The position numbers and the translations under genes were made by a program. A model generated the notes under the pieces. The model was not told where the DNA came from. It saw only the letters and a list, made by a program, of their open reading frames with translations, and did no database searches. 64,000 bases of DNA from Mycobacterium kubicae (GTDB lineage: Bacteria > Actinomycetota > Actinomycetes > Mycobacteriales > Mycobacteriaceae), in assembly GCF_015689175.1 (NCBI RefSeq), contig NZ_CP065047.1, forward strand, positions 4,898,001 through 4,962,000. Reading direction: 5' to 3'. Positions 16,992 through 26,840 of the stretch are shown one piece after another; within the stretch, counting starts at the first letter, position 1, and each line of letters opens with the position of its first letter.

Positions 16992-17645
16992 TCAGCGGAC
17001 CCGATCGGTGGCGGTCTGCATGATGGTCGCGGCGATCCGGTCGGCCGGTTCGATGCCCAGCACGCCCACCGAGATCAAGACCGAGGATTTCGCCCGGTAC
17101 AGATGGCTCCAGCCCTCGTCGGTGATGCGCACGGTGCCAGCATCGGGCCGATCGATCGTGAAGTCGTAATTGCTGTCGTGCAAAGCCGTACAGGCTTGCA
17201 ACGCGGACTCCAGCTGGCCCAGCGCACCGCGCGCGGTGGTCGCGTCCGGGTAGATCGCGACCGCCTGGCTCACGGTTTGGATCATGGCGGGCCCGCCGGG
17301 TTTGAGGTCGTCGGTGATGCCGTGGTAACCGGCGCTGCGGAATTCCGACCAGCCGGCACCGAAGGTGAGATCGCTGATTCCCGCGGCACGGCACGGGCCT
17401 GGGGCGGTCAAGTCGGCCGGCGGCGGGTGACGCAGGTCGGCGTGGGAGTGGGCGGTCAGACCTTCGTGGTTGGCGATGCGCCGTACCTCTTCGACGCTGA
17501 CGATCAACGAATCGGCATGTGTTCCCGCGACCGGGGGCTGCTTCGCGGCGGTGCCGTGGTGCGAGCAGGCGGCGATGGCACAGCTGACAACGAGGGCCGA
17601 CCCGAGGGTCCGGGGGGAAATGGCGCTGCGCGTGGTTGCTTTCAT
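16992..17645 (-). CDS. lipoprotein with PknH-type sensor domain
   Basis: A 217-residue protein with a lipobox 'SCAIAACSH' (lipidated Cys27) after a short basic N-terminus, so it is anchored on the outer face of the plasma membrane. The following domain ('QAVAIYPDATTARGALGQLESALQAC', paired Cys residues, 'GWSHLYRAKSSVLISVG') matches the extracellular PknH-like sensor family of LppR/LpqQ-type proteins. Members are small-ligand binding domains of unknown ligand. The divergent 172-bp gap to the PE gene contains its promoter. Confidence 0.78.
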   Translation of the reverse strand: MKATTRSAISPRTLGSALVVSCAIAACSHHGTAAKQPPVAGTHADSLIVSVEEVRRIANHEGLTAHSHADLRHPPPADLTAPGPCRAAGISDLTFGAGWSEFRSAGYHGITDDLKPGGPAMIQTVSQAVAIYPDATTARGALGQLESALQACTALHDSNYDFTIDRPDAGTVRITDEGWSHLYRAKSSVLISVGVLGIEPADRIAATIMQTATDRVR

Positions 17646-17817
17646 CGTTGCTTCGGCAGCCTAGGGCGCAGGAACGGCCCGACAAGCCGAACCAGGTCGG
17701 GCACATAGCCTCTACATAGATTGGCCACCCGGCGGATGGCTTTGCCCTGCCTGGGAATTGGCTGGGTGAATTGCCGCTTGGGCACGGCGGCGTTCCCTTC
17801 GTGATAAAGATGGCCCC

Positions 17818-19500
17818 ATGGGGGCGTACGTGCTGACGCAGCCGCAGCTGATGGCAGCGGCGGCAGCGGATATGGCGACACTGGGAACGACGATCAATCA
17901 GGCCGCTTCCGCCGCGGCAGCCCGGACGACCAGCGCGGTGGCGGCAGCCGCCGACGAGGTGTCTGACGCGATAGCCGCCCTGTTCAGCGGGTACGCCCGG
18001 GAGTGCCAGGCCGTCATCGGCCAGGCGGCAGCGTTCCACGGCGACTTCGTCCAAGCACTTGCCGCGGCCGGCAACGCCTACACCAGTGCCGAGGCCGCGG
18101 GGGTTACTGCGCTCGCCTCGCCGAACACCATCGCCCCGGCGCTGGCGAACACGGTCACGTTCGTCTTGGACGGCAGCGGAACACCCATACCGCCGGCAGA
18201 CTTCATCACCAACGTCGTGGACAAGTACGTGCTCCCACATTTCCCTGCCGGCCTGGTGCAGGGCTTGGCGATGCCAGCCGGGGAATATCCCGATAGCGGT
18301 GTCAAAGATCTGCTGCAGAGCGTTTCGATCTCTCGCGGCGTGCAAATCTTGAACACCCAGATTCAGCAGCAACTCGCCGCGGGCAACGTCCTCAACATTG
18401 TGGGTTACTCGCAAGGCGCCAATATCGCTTCGCTGGAAATGCAGTTGCTGGATCCCACCGGCACGCCCAGCTCGCTGCCGATCAACTTTGTGCTGCTTGG
18501 CAATTCGATGACTCCCAATGGCGGCTGGGACGCACGCTTTCCGGGTCTGAGCCTGCCGACGCTGGGGTTCTCCACCCTGGGCGCGGCCCCGAGCAACAGC
18601 TTCAACACTTTGTCGTATGCCCTGGAATACGACGGCTGGGCCGACTTCCCGCGCTATCCGATCAATATCGTCTCCGACCTCAACGCGTTGGCGGGCATGG
18701 TCACGGTGCACACCGGTTATGCCGATTTGACGCCGGCGCAGATCGCGTCAGCCATCCAATTGCCCACGCAGGGGCCGAGCTTGACCACCTACTACATGAT
18801 CCCGACGGAGAACCTGCCGTTGCTCGATCCGCTGCGGGCCATCCCGTTCGTAGGAACTCCGACCGCAGACTTCCTCAATCCGATTCTCAAGCCAATCGTC
18901 AACTGGGGCTACGGAGATCCGAACTTCGGCTGGTCCACCGGACCGGCCGACGTGCCCACCCCGTTCGGATTCCTACCGCCACTGAGCGACACCGTCGCAC
19001 TGGGGCCCGCTTTGGCCAGCGGCTTCCAACAAGGAATAACCGCTGCGGCCACCGACCTCTTGGCGGGCGGGCCGCCCGCATTGCCGTCGCTGCACGACAT
19101 TTCGGCTGCGTTGACGTCGTTGACCTCCGGAACGGGCGGCTTCACCCTGCCCACCGGCCCGCCGTCGATCACCGACCTCATCACCGGCTTAGAGACGGCG
19201 AACACGCAGATCGTCGGCACCGCCACCGCTGATCTGTCGACGGCTTACGCGACGCTATTGCCGACCGCGGATATCGCGACCGCGCTCGCGGTCTCGTTGC
19301 CGTCCTATGACGTCAACCTGTTCCTGAGCGGGATAGGCCAGATGGTGACCGGCCAGCCGATCGAGGGGCTGATCAACGCATTCGGGCTGCCGATTGCGGC
19401 CAACATGGGCTTGGTGCCCCTCACCGCAGGCCTGGAACTGACCGTCCTCGCCGAGGCGATCGATACCATCTTCACCGGGACGCCGTTTCCGAGTCCGTGA
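17818..19500 (+). CDS. PE-family protein with PE-PPE serine hydrolase domain
   Basis: A 560-residue protein. Residues 1-95 form a PE domain (helical, Ala-rich, with the 'YARECQ' element matching the YxxxD/E secretion signal of ESX substrates), but it starts MGAYVLTQPQ instead of the usual MSFV. Residues from about 110 form a PE-PPE alpha/beta-hydrolase domain with nucleophile elbow 'IVGYSQGANIAS'. PE-PPE hydrolases act as esterases or acyltransferases on lipids outside the cytosol; in M. tuberculosis such proteins work with adjacent polyketide synthases. It is convergent (16 bp) with the ABC exporter and PKS genes. Confidence 0.87.
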   Translation: MGAYVLTQPQLMAAAAADMATLGTTINQAASAAAARTTSAVAAAADEVSDAIAALFSGYARECQAVIGQAAAFHGDFVQALAAAGNAYTSAEAAGVTALASPNTIAPALANTVTFVLDGSGTPIPPADFITNVVDKYVLPHFPAGLVQGLAMPAGEYPDSGVKDLLQSVSISRGVQILNTQIQQQLAAGNVLNIVGYSQGANIASLEMQLLDPTGTPSSLPINFVLLGNSMTPNGGWDARFPGLSLPTLGFSTLGAAPSNSFNTLSYALEYDGWADFPRYPINIVSDLNALAGMVTVHTGYADLTPAQIASAIQLPTQGPSLTTYYMIPTENLPLLDPLRAIPFVGTPTADFLNPILKPIVNWGYGDPNFGWSTGPADVPTPFGFLPPLSDTVALGPALASGFQQGITAAATDLLAGGPPALPSLHDISAALTSLTSGTGGFTLPTGPPSITDLITGLETANTQIVGTATADLSTAYATLLPTADIATALAVSLPSYDVNLFLSGIGQMVTGQPIEGLINAFGLPIAANMGLVPLTAGLELTVLAEAIDTIFTGTPFPSP

Positions 19501-19516
19501 GCTGGGCACCCGGAGG

Positions 19517-20377
19517 TCAGTCTCGGTCCGACCATCTGAATACTGCGCGACAGGCGACCAGCCCGCCGATACTCCACGCCGTGAGCACGAGGAATATCCG
19601 CCAGTGCTCCCAACTACCGGCCGGTTCGAAGGCGGCCATTTCCGATGGCAACAGGACCGAGCGGAAACCCTGCGCCATCCATTTGACCGGGAAGACCGAT
19701 CCCAGCGTCAACATCCACGTCGGTAGCGCGGTGATGGGAACGTAAGTGCCGGACAGAAATTGCAAGCCGATGGCCGGAGCATTGGTTATCGCCGCGGCCG
19801 ACACCGCGTTACTTGCGAAGTTGCTGACGAAGATGCCCAACAACGAACAACTGACGACGCCGAGCACGAACACCCAGGAGAACGTGAACCACCCGAAAAC
19901 GCTGGACGGCAACCGCAATTTGAAGACGAACACCCCCACCGCCAGCAGTACTACGGCCTCGGCGAGGCTGGCGATGGCAACCAGCGAGATCTTGCCGATG
20001 AAATAGGACGACGCGGTGGTCGGCGTCCCCCGAAACCGCCGCAAAGCGCCGGTGTCGCGGTCATAAGCGATGCTGATGCCGAGATTGATGAATGACGTCG
20101 AAAGGATGCCGTAAGCAAGGATGCTCGCCGAGAGAACGGCGCCGATGCTGGTATCGCTATGCGGCAGTTTGGTGGAGAAGATGGAGCCCAGCAGGATGCT
20201 GATCACCGCCGGCATGGAAAACGTCAGAGCCAACTGCTCGGGCCGGCGCACGAACATCTTGACTTCCGGAATGATTCGCGACAGTCCGATCCGCAGCGGG
20301 GACGGCAGGGCCGGCTGCTGATCCGCGGAGCGGTGTCGGGGCGGTGCGGCGCTGGGGGTGTGAACGCTGCCCGTCAT
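19517..20377 (-). CDS. ABC-2 type exporter permease (DrrB-like)
   Basis: A 286-residue membrane protein with a cytosolic N-terminal tail and six hydrophobic segments. The ABC-2 features are present: 'YDRDTGALRRFRGTPTTASSYFIGKI' after TM2 and 'PITALPTWMLTLGSVFPVKWM' before the last helices. The start overlaps the ATPase stop by 4 bp (ATGA), so the two are translationally coupled. Together they resemble DrrAB-type lipid or antibiotic exporters, which in mycobacteria export polyketide lipids. Confidence 0.87.
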   Translation of the reverse strand: MTGSVHTPSAAPPRHRSADQQPALPSPLRIGLSRIIPEVKMFVRRPEQLALTFSMPAVISILLGSIFSTKLPHSDTSIGAVLSASILAYGILSTSFINLGISIAYDRDTGALRRFRGTPTTASSYFIGKISLVAIASLAEAVVLLAVGVFVFKLRLPSSVFGWFTFSWVFVLGVVSCSLLGIFVSNFASNAVSAAAITNAPAIGLQFLSGTYVPITALPTWMLTLGSVFPVKWMAQGFRSVLLPSEMAAFEPAGSWEHWRIFLVLTAWSIGGLVACRAVFRWSDRD

Positions 20378-21225
20378 GCCATCCCGATCAACTGCAGATA
20401 GGCGTCTTCCAGCGTGGGTCGGGTTACGGTCAGCCCGGCCAGTTCTGCCCCGCTATCGGAACGCTGCCTGATCAAATCGGTTGGGCGATCGGTCTTTTCC
20501 ACGTGCACCTCGTCTCCCTCGATCCACCGGACCGTCGCGGCGGAACTGACATATCCGGTCAGTCGGATCGGTGAGTCGACGGCCACCACCCTGCCGCCCA
20601 CGATCACCGCGACGCGGTCTGCCAGCGCGGCGGCTTCCTCGAGGTAGTGCGTGGTCAGCAGGATCGTCGTGCCGTCGGCTGACAGCAGCTTGATCAGGTC
20701 CCAGAATTGCCTTCTGGCTTCCGGATCGAACCCGGTTGTCGGTTCGTCCAGGAAGAGCAATTCGGGCATGCCGATGATGCCCAAAGCGACGTCGAGGCGA
20801 CGACGCTGCCCGCCGGATAGCGTCCGCACTCGCGAACCCGCGACCGACCCCAGGCCGACGAGTTCGAGTACCTCTGCGGGAACCCGGGCCTTGCCATAGC
20901 ATTTCGCGAACATCCGCACGGTTTCTGACACCGTCAGCATCCCGGCGTCGCTGGCCTCTTGCAGGACGATGCCGATTCGGGCCCGCCAACTGCGGCCGGC
21001 CACTCCGGGATCTTCACCCAGCACCCGCACCTGCCCGGCGTCGCGTTTCCGGTGTCCCTCGAGTATCTCGATGGTGGTCGACTTGCCCGCCCCGTTGGGG
21101 CCGAGGATGGCGAAGATCTCGCCGTAACCGACGTCGAGATCCAGATCGCGGACCGCGGCGACGCGCCCGTAGGTCTTCGACAATCCACGGACATGTACCG
21201 CACCCGGCCGCCGCGTAGATGCCAT
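20374..21225 (-). CDS. ABC exporter ATPase (DrrA-like)
   Basis: A 283-residue ATPase with Walker A 'GPNGAGKST', signature 'LSGGQRRRL', Walker B 'LLFLDEPTTGFDPEA' and switch His in 'LLTTHYLEEA'. The start is the ATG at 21225 (MASTRRP), which leaves 1 bp to the PKS stop; longer frames run into the PKS gene. DrrA-like proteins power export of polyketide or glycolipid products, and the direct coupling to a PKS gene supports that role here. Confidence 0.88.
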   Translation of the reverse strand: MASTRRPGAVHVRGLSKTYGRVAAVRDLDLDVGYGEIFAILGPNGAGKSTTIEILEGHRKRDAGQVRVLGEDPGVAGRSWRARIGIVLQEASDAGMLTVSETVRMFAKCYGKARVPAEVLELVGLGSVAGSRVRTLSGGQRRRLDVALGIIGMPELLFLDEPTTGFDPEARRQFWDLIKLLSADGTTILLTTHYLEEAAALADRVAVIVGGRVVAVDSPIRLTGYVSSAATVRWIEGDEVHVEKTDRPTDLIRQRSDSGAELAGLTVTRPTLEDAYLQLIGMA

Positions 21226-21226
21226 G

Positions 21227-24200
21227 TCAGCCGCCCGTCTTTTGTGCCGGATCTGCCTCCAGAGCGGCCAATAGCTCGCGCAACTCTGCTTCGGAGAGCC
21301 CCTCGATGAGTCGATCGACATCCTCGTCGGGCTCGCCGTGGCCTCCGGGAGCCGCAGCCGCGGTCGCCCCGGTCGGCTCGAGCTCGGCCAGAATCCGAAC
21401 GGCCAACGAGTTGACACTTACGCCGCGCAGCAATTCCAGCACCGGCAGGTCGATTCCGAATCCCGCGTTGACCCGGCCCCGGAAATCCATCGCCATCATC
21501 GAGTCCAGGCCGATGTCGTCGAGGTTGTCGTCACACCCGATGTCGTCGGCCGCAAGATCGAAGACGGCGGCGACGATCTGCCGCACCTGGTCGGTGACCA
21601 CGTCGAGCCGGTCCTCCTCCGGGCAGCCGGCCAGCAAGTCGAGGATCGACGAAGACGAATCACTTTGAGCGAGTGCGGTCTCGGCCTTTCCGAGTTCGGC
21701 GAACATGGGCGGCAGCTGGGTACCGAGTCCGACACTGCGTGCTCGCGCCCAGTCGGCGCCGATGGCGATAACATGCGGGGTCTTCTGATTGATCAGGCGA
21801 TCCAGTATCTGAGCGCCGGCGGCCGGCGTGATCAGCTCGATCCCCCGTTGGGCGTAAACCTGCTCTAGGTGGAGCTCCTCGACCATGCCGACCGACCACG
21901 GCCCCCACCCGATGGTGAGCGCCGGCAGGCCCTGGGCCTGTCGATAGTGCGCGAAGGCGTCGAGGAATGCGTTGGCGGCGGCGTAGTTCCCTTGACCCGG
22001 CGAGGCGATGACTGAGCCCGCCGACCCGAACATGACGAAGAATTCCAAGTCGTGCTTGTGAAACACGTTGTGCAGCACCCGAGTACCGGTGACCTTGGGC
22101 GCCATCACTTTGGCGAAATTGCTTTCGCTCATGTTCACCAGAAGTTGGTCGTCGACCGATCCCGCGGCGTGGATGACGCCGCGCACCGGTCTACCTCCCG
22201 CCCGGTAGTGATCCCTCAACCACGTTTCCACCCGCGCCTCGTCGGTGATGTCGACACTGGCCGTGTGAACTTGAGCGCCGAAGTGTTCGACCCTGCGGAT
22301 CATGTCGATGACTGCGTGGCGCGGGTCGTCGTGGCGCAATTGCGCCCACACGTTCCGCGGCGGGATTGCGGTTCGGCTCAGCAGTGCGATGTGACGGGCA
22401 CCGCGCTCGGCGAGGTAGGTGGCCACAGCGCGCCCCAGGGCGCCCGCTCCACCGGTGACCACGTACGTCGCGTCCGGGGTGAGTTTGGTGGGGAACGGCC
22501 TGGTCAAATTCGAGCTGGGGCGAAGGCGCGGAACGAAGGTTCCCTCGCCGCGCAGGGCGATCTGGTCTTCTGACCCGTTGGCGAGAAGCTGCTCGCAGAC
22601 GCGCGCCGCTGTCTGGTGGGGCTCGTCGGCGTCGTCGATGTCGATCAGCGCGCCCCACTGGTTGACGAATTCCTGATGTCCGATGACCCGGCCCAGTCCC
22701 CAGATCGCCGCTTGGTCAACGGCAAGCGCTTCGCTGCCGAGCACCGGTTGGGCGTTGGCGGTGATCACGTAGAGGCGCGGCGCGACGGCCCCGGCCTGCG
22801 CCAGGGCCTTGACGAGATGCAGGATCGGGAACACGCCGATCCGGTGGGTGGTCTCGGCCGCATCGGCGGCGATGTCCAGCGGCCAGCAGTTGACCACACC
22901 CGCCAGGCCGCCTTCCTTCTCCTGGTGCGCTGCGAGCAACTGGTGTAGCTGGTCAGGCTGCTGCGGGTCTACCGCATACCCACCTTCGGATTCGGCCAAG
23001 GCGCCTGCGGATTGGCGGGTGACGGTGTGGACCCGGTGGCCCTGGCAGCGCAACTGCTCGGCGATCCTCGGCCCTACACCAGTGGCGTCGACGAAGATCA
23101 ACCAAGACAAGCCTTCCGGCAAGGGCGCGCAGTCTGCTTGGTCGTGTCCGACGTCGGTGGTCGCCACCCACGCGAGCTCATAGAGATCTTTGTCGAGGCG
23201 GTCAGGGGACAGCCGCGATGAGGCGGCAAGTGATCGCACCGTGAAACCGGTCAAGACGGCGAGCAGTTCGCCGCCCTCACCCGTGACCGTGATGTCACTT
23301 TCGATCTCATCTGCGCCGGCCGAGACGACACGCAGGCGAGCGGTCATGTTCTTCTCGGGCGCACCGTAGATGGCGGTGCGCCGAATTCGGGTGGGAAGAT
23401 AGGGACTCTCGCTGGTGTCCGCGCCGGAAACTGGTGCGGCGAACAGGGTTTGGAGTGCTGCGTCCAGGAGGGCCGGGTGGAATCGGTACTTGTCGAGTTC
23501 GTCGGTGAGCGGTGTGGGCACGGCGATCTGCGCGGTTGCCCAGCCCTGTCCTGACGTGATCCCGGTGATGGTCTGGAAAGCCTCACCGTAGGCGAACCCG
23601 AGCGCTTCGGTCCGGGCGTAGAACTCGTCAGCGTCATTGGATGTGCCGTGTTCGGCCTCCGATGGGATCTCGGCAGTTGCCCGCCTCAACGTGTTGAGCT
23701 CGGCGGTCGCCACGATCGTCCATTTGAGATCACCGTTCGCTGTCGCGGTGAAGGCCGCGAATTCCAGCGTGCCGGTGTCGGGGTTGAGGGTGGTCCGGAG
23801 AATGGGATCACACGTCGGGTCGAGAATGACCGCGCGCCGTAGCACCAGGTTGTCCACGCTGTAGTCGGTGCGACCGTAAGCCTCGTTGGCCGCCGCCAAG
23901 GCGATTTCGATGAACGCGGCGCCCGGCAGCAGCACACTTCCCTGAACCTGGTGATCGATCAGGAAGGGCGCGGCGGTGGTGCTCAGCTCCGCCTCCCACG
24001 TTGGATGCACTGCGCTCACCGGTTGTCCCAGCAGCGGATGCACCGGTTGGTAGTGCAGGTCTTCGGCCGCCTCCTGGGGTTCGTTCCAGAAGCGTTTGTA
24101 CTGCCACGAGTACGGCGGAAGCTTGACAAGCCGAGACGAGCGCGGGGGGTACAGGGCGTCCCATGCGAGTGGGTAGCCATGACAATGCAGCGCCCCAACG

Positions 24201-26740
24201 CAGTTCATCAGTGTTCGACCGTCGTCGTCATTGCGTCGCTGCGACGCCAGCACGACCGCGTCGACGTTCTGGTCGGCGGCGAGCTCTGCGATCGACGCCG
24301 CGAGCACCGGATGCGGACCCAGCTCGACGAAGTGCGTGTAGCCGTCGTCCAGCATGCTCCGCAGCGCGGGTTCGAAAAGTACCGTGGCGCGGGTGTTCTG
24401 CCACCAGTAGGCGGCGCCGGACCGGTACTCATCGAGCCGATCGCCGGTCACGGTGGAGTACAGCGGAACCGTCGCGTTGCCGGCGGGGAGGTCCGCCAAC
24501 GCTGCGCACAGCTCGTCTTTCACCGCGTCCATGTAATGGGTGTGATACGGCACCTTCCCGTTGAGGAATCGAGCGAAGACTCCCGCGTCGGTCAGCCGGC
24601 GGGCGATGCCGTCGAGCAGGTCACCGTCACCGGCCAGGGTCAAGGCCGACGGGCTGTTGATGGCGGCGATAGATACCCCCGGCCCGATTAGTCCCTCATC
24701 GCCGAGTGTCTGGCGCAACGATTCGGCGTTGCATCCCACCGCCAGCATGCGACCCAGTCCACTGGTGCGTTGTTGCAGACGACTTCGGTGGTAGATCACT
24801 CTGGTCGCTTCCTCGAAGGTGAGGACACCGGCGAGATATTGGGCGGCGACTTCGCCGGCGCTGTGTCCGATCACGGCGTCGGGTTCGACCCCGAAATGTT
24901 TGAGCTGCTCGGCCAGTGCGACCTGGATGGCGAAGTTCGCCGGCTGCGCTACGGCCGTTTCACCCATCCGAGTGCGGGTTTCATCGGCGCAGAGTTCCTC
25001 GAGCAACGACCAACCGGTGTGACGGGATAGTTCGCGATCGGTCCGGCGCATGCTGTGGGTGAACACCGGATACACATCCAGCAGTCCTCGGCACATCTTC
25101 CACCACTGGGGACCCATGCCGGTACAGACGAACGCGAGCTTGGGCGCCGAAGAACAGGCACGGCTGGCGGCGATGTTCTGCTCACCGCAGCCGAGTGCCT
25201 GCAGTTGATCCCGCGCTTCGGCCACGCTTTGCACGGTCACAGCGCGGCGGAAGGTCAGTTGGGAGCGTCGTTGAGTGAGTGTGTAACCGAGATCCGACAG
25301 GGCGAGATCGGGGTGCGCGCTCAGGTGCTCGGCCAGCTGTCGAGCCGTGGCCACCAGCGCTTCTTCGCTGCGGGCCGAGATCGGCAGCACGGCCAAGGGG
25401 GTCTGATCGCGTTGGGACGGGGCGGTATTCGGCGTCGGGGGCCCGGCGAGTACGACGTGCGCGTTGGTACCGCCGAAGCCGAAGGAGTTGACCCCCGCGA
25501 TGCGCCGCGGGCACTCGGGGAACGGGCGAGGGGTGCGCGGGATATCGATGTTCAGCTCGGAAAGCGGGACCGGACTGCTGCGTAGATGCAGGTTCGCTGG
25601 AATTCGTCCATGTTTGAGCACCAACGCCGTCTTGATCAGTCCAGCCACCCCCGCGCCCGCTTCGAGGTGGCCGATGTTGGTCTTGACCGATCCGATCAGC
25701 AGTGGATCGGAAGCCGGCCGGTCGGCCCCCAACGCCTGGGCCAAAGCGCGCATCTCGACTGGGTCGCCTACCGGGGTTCCGGTCCCGTGCGCCTCGACAT
25801 ATCGGATGTCGTTGGCGTTCACGCCCGCTCGCCGCAGCGCCATGGTGACCGCTGCCTGTTGCGCCTGCTCGCTAGGCACGGTGATGCTGCCGGTATGGCC
25901 GTCCTGCGACACCGCTGTGCCGAGAATTTGCGCGTAAATCTCGTCGCGGTCCCGCAGTGCGTGCTCGAGGGGCTTGATGACGACGACCGCACCACCTTCA
26001 CCTCGGGCGTAGCCGTCCGCGGACTGGTCGAAGGCTTTACAGCGCCCGTCGCGACTGAGGAACCCGCTCTTGGATTCGGCGATGGCCGTGTTGGGCCCCA
26101 CCATGATGTTGACGCCGCCGGCAAGCGCCAATTCACATTCGCCATTCCAGATGCTCTGTGCGGCAAGGTGAACGGCGACCAAAGAACTGGAGCAGGCCGT
26201 GTCGACGGTCATACTGGGACCGCGGAAGTCGAATGCAAACGAGATCCGGTTGGCCAGCATCGTCATCATCATTCCGGTGGCGGAATGGGTCTTGAACTGG
26301 TAGCGGCTGGTGCGGCCCTGGTTCTGCAACAGTTGGTAGTCAAGAGTGAAGCCGCCGACGAAGACGCCGACTGCTGTCCCGGCCAAGTGATCCGCGGCTA
26401 TTCCCCCGTCTTCCAATGCTTCCCACGTGGTCAGCAGCAGCAGACGCTGTTGTGGGTCGAGCAGGTTCGCCTCGCGTGGGGAGATGCCGAAGAACGCAGC
26501 ATCGAATTGGTCGATCTCGGTGAGGAACCCGCCGCGACGGGTGACCATCTTTCCGACCTTCGCGGGATTGGGGTCGTGGAATTTGGCCGCGTTCCAGCGG
26601 TTCTCGGGAACCACCCTGGTGGCGTCGACACCGCTGCACAATAGGTCCCAGAAACTTTCCGGGGTGTTGGCATCCCCCGGAAAGCGACATCCGATCCCGA
26701 CGATCGCCAACGGCTCGCGATGGTGTTGTTCGGTCAGCAT
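21227..26740 (-). CDS. type I polyketide synthase, KS-AT-DH-KR-ACP
   Basis: 1,837 residues in one module. The ketosynthase (about 10-430) has Cys183 in 'DTACSSS', His318 and His358. The acyltransferase (535-840) has Ser627 in 'GHSAGE'; its specificity position reads 'VPYH', neither HAFH nor YASH. The dehydratase (900-1170) has His930 in 'DHQVQGSVLLP' and Asp1092. The ketoreductase (about 1190-1670) has 'TGGAGALG', Ser1572 and Tyr1585. The carrier Ser1746 is in 'GLDSMM'. There is no enoylreductase or thioesterase. This order and size match iterative 6-methylsalicylate-type synthases. A charged C-terminal helix may be a docking element. Confidence 0.9.
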   Translation of the reverse strand: MLTEQHHREPLAIVGIGCRFPGDANTPESFWDLLCSGVDATRVVPENRWNAAKFHDPNPAKVGKMVTRRGGFLTEIDQFDAAFFGISPREANLLDPQQRLLLLTTWEALEDGGIAADHLAGTAVGVFVGGFTLDYQLLQNQGRTSRYQFKTHSATGMMMTMLANRISFAFDFRGPSMTVDTACSSSLVAVHLAAQSIWNGECELALAGGVNIMVGPNTAIAESKSGFLSRDGRCKAFDQSADGYARGEGGAVVVIKPLEHALRDRDEIYAQILGTAVSQDGHTGSITVPSEQAQQAAVTMALRRAGVNANDIRYVEAHGTGTPVGDPVEMRALAQALGADRPASDPLLIGSVKTNIGHLEAGAGVAGLIKTALVLKHGRIPANLHLRSSPVPLSELNIDIPRTPRPFPECPRRIAGVNSFGFGGTNAHVVLAGPPTPNTAPSQRDQTPLAVLPISARSEEALVATARQLAEHLSAHPDLALSDLGYTLTQRRSQLTFRRAVTVQSVAEARDQLQALGCGEQNIAASRACSSAPKLAFVCTGMGPQWWKMCRGLLDVYPVFTHSMRRTDRELSRHTGWSLLEELCADETRTRMGETAVAQPANFAIQVALAEQLKHFGVEPDAVIGHSAGEVAAQYLAGVLTFEEATRVIYHRSRLQQRTSGLGRMLAVGCNAESLRQTLGDEGLIGPGVSIAAINSPSALTLAGDGDLLDGIARRLTDAGVFARFLNGKVPYHTHYMDAVKDELCAALADLPAGNATVPLYSTVTGDRLDEYRSGAAYWWQNTRATVLFEPALRSMLDDGYTHFVELGPHPVLAASIAELAADQNVDAVVLASQRRNDDDGRTLMNCVGALHCHGYPLAWDALYPPRSSRLVKLPPYSWQYKRFWNEPQEAAEDLHYQPVHPLLGQPVSAVHPTWEAELSTTAAPFLIDHQVQGSVLLPGAAFIEIALAAANEAYGRTDYSVDNLVLRRAVILDPTCDPILRTTLNPDTGTLEFAAFTATANGDLKWTIVATAELNTLRRATAEIPSEAEHGTSNDADEFYARTEALGFAYGEAFQTITGITSGQGWATAQIAVPTPLTDELDKYRFHPALLDAALQTLFAAPVSGADTSESPYLPTRIRRTAIYGAPEKNMTARLRVVSAGADEIESDITVTGEGGELLAVLTGFTVRSLAASSRLSPDRLDKDLYELAWVATTDVGHDQADCAPLPEGLSWLIFVDATGVGPRIAEQLRCQGHRVHTVTRQSAGALAESEGGYAVDPQQPDQLHQLLAAHQEKEGGLAGVVNCWPLDIAADAAETTHRIGVFPILHLVKALAQAGAVAPRLYVITANAQPVLGSEALAVDQAAIWGLGRVIGHQEFVNQWGALIDIDDADEPHQTAARVCEQLLANGSEDQIALRGEGTFVPRLRPSSNLTRPFPTKLTPDATYVVTGGAGALGRAVATYLAERGARHIALLSRTAIPPRNVWAQLRHDDPRHAVIDMIRRVEHFGAQVHTASVDITDEARVETWLRDHYRAGGRPVRGVIHAAGSVDDQLLVNMSESNFAKVMAPKVTGTRVLHNVFHKHDLEFFVMFGSAGSVIASPGQGNYAAANAFLDAFAHYRQAQGLPALTIGWGPWSVGMVEELHLEQVYAQRGIELITPAAGAQILDRLINQKTPHVIAIGADWARARSVGLGTQLPPMFAELGKAETALAQSDSSSSILDLLAGCPEEDRLDVVTDQVRQIVAAVFDLAADDIGCDDNLDDIGLDSMMAMDFRGRVNAGFGIDLPVLELLRGVSVNSLAVRILAELEPTGATAAAAPGGHGEPDEDVDRLIEGLSEAELRELLAALEADPAQKTGG

Positions 26741-26840
26741 GTTCGTCCCTTTGCCTTCACGACCAGTCGAGAGTGCCCATCAGACCGCCGCTTGGTTGTT
26801 GGTTGGTGATGTACCGCTTACTACGCGAGTGGCCGATCGA

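Noticed and set aside
16486..18711. A 741-codon minus-strand frame across the lipoprotein and PE genes
   Set aside because: It overlaps three well-supported genes in other frames and has no recognisable domain.
19500..19517. Rho-independent terminator between the convergent PE and ABC genes
   Set aside because: Only 16 bp separate the stops and no hairpin with a T-run is visible there.
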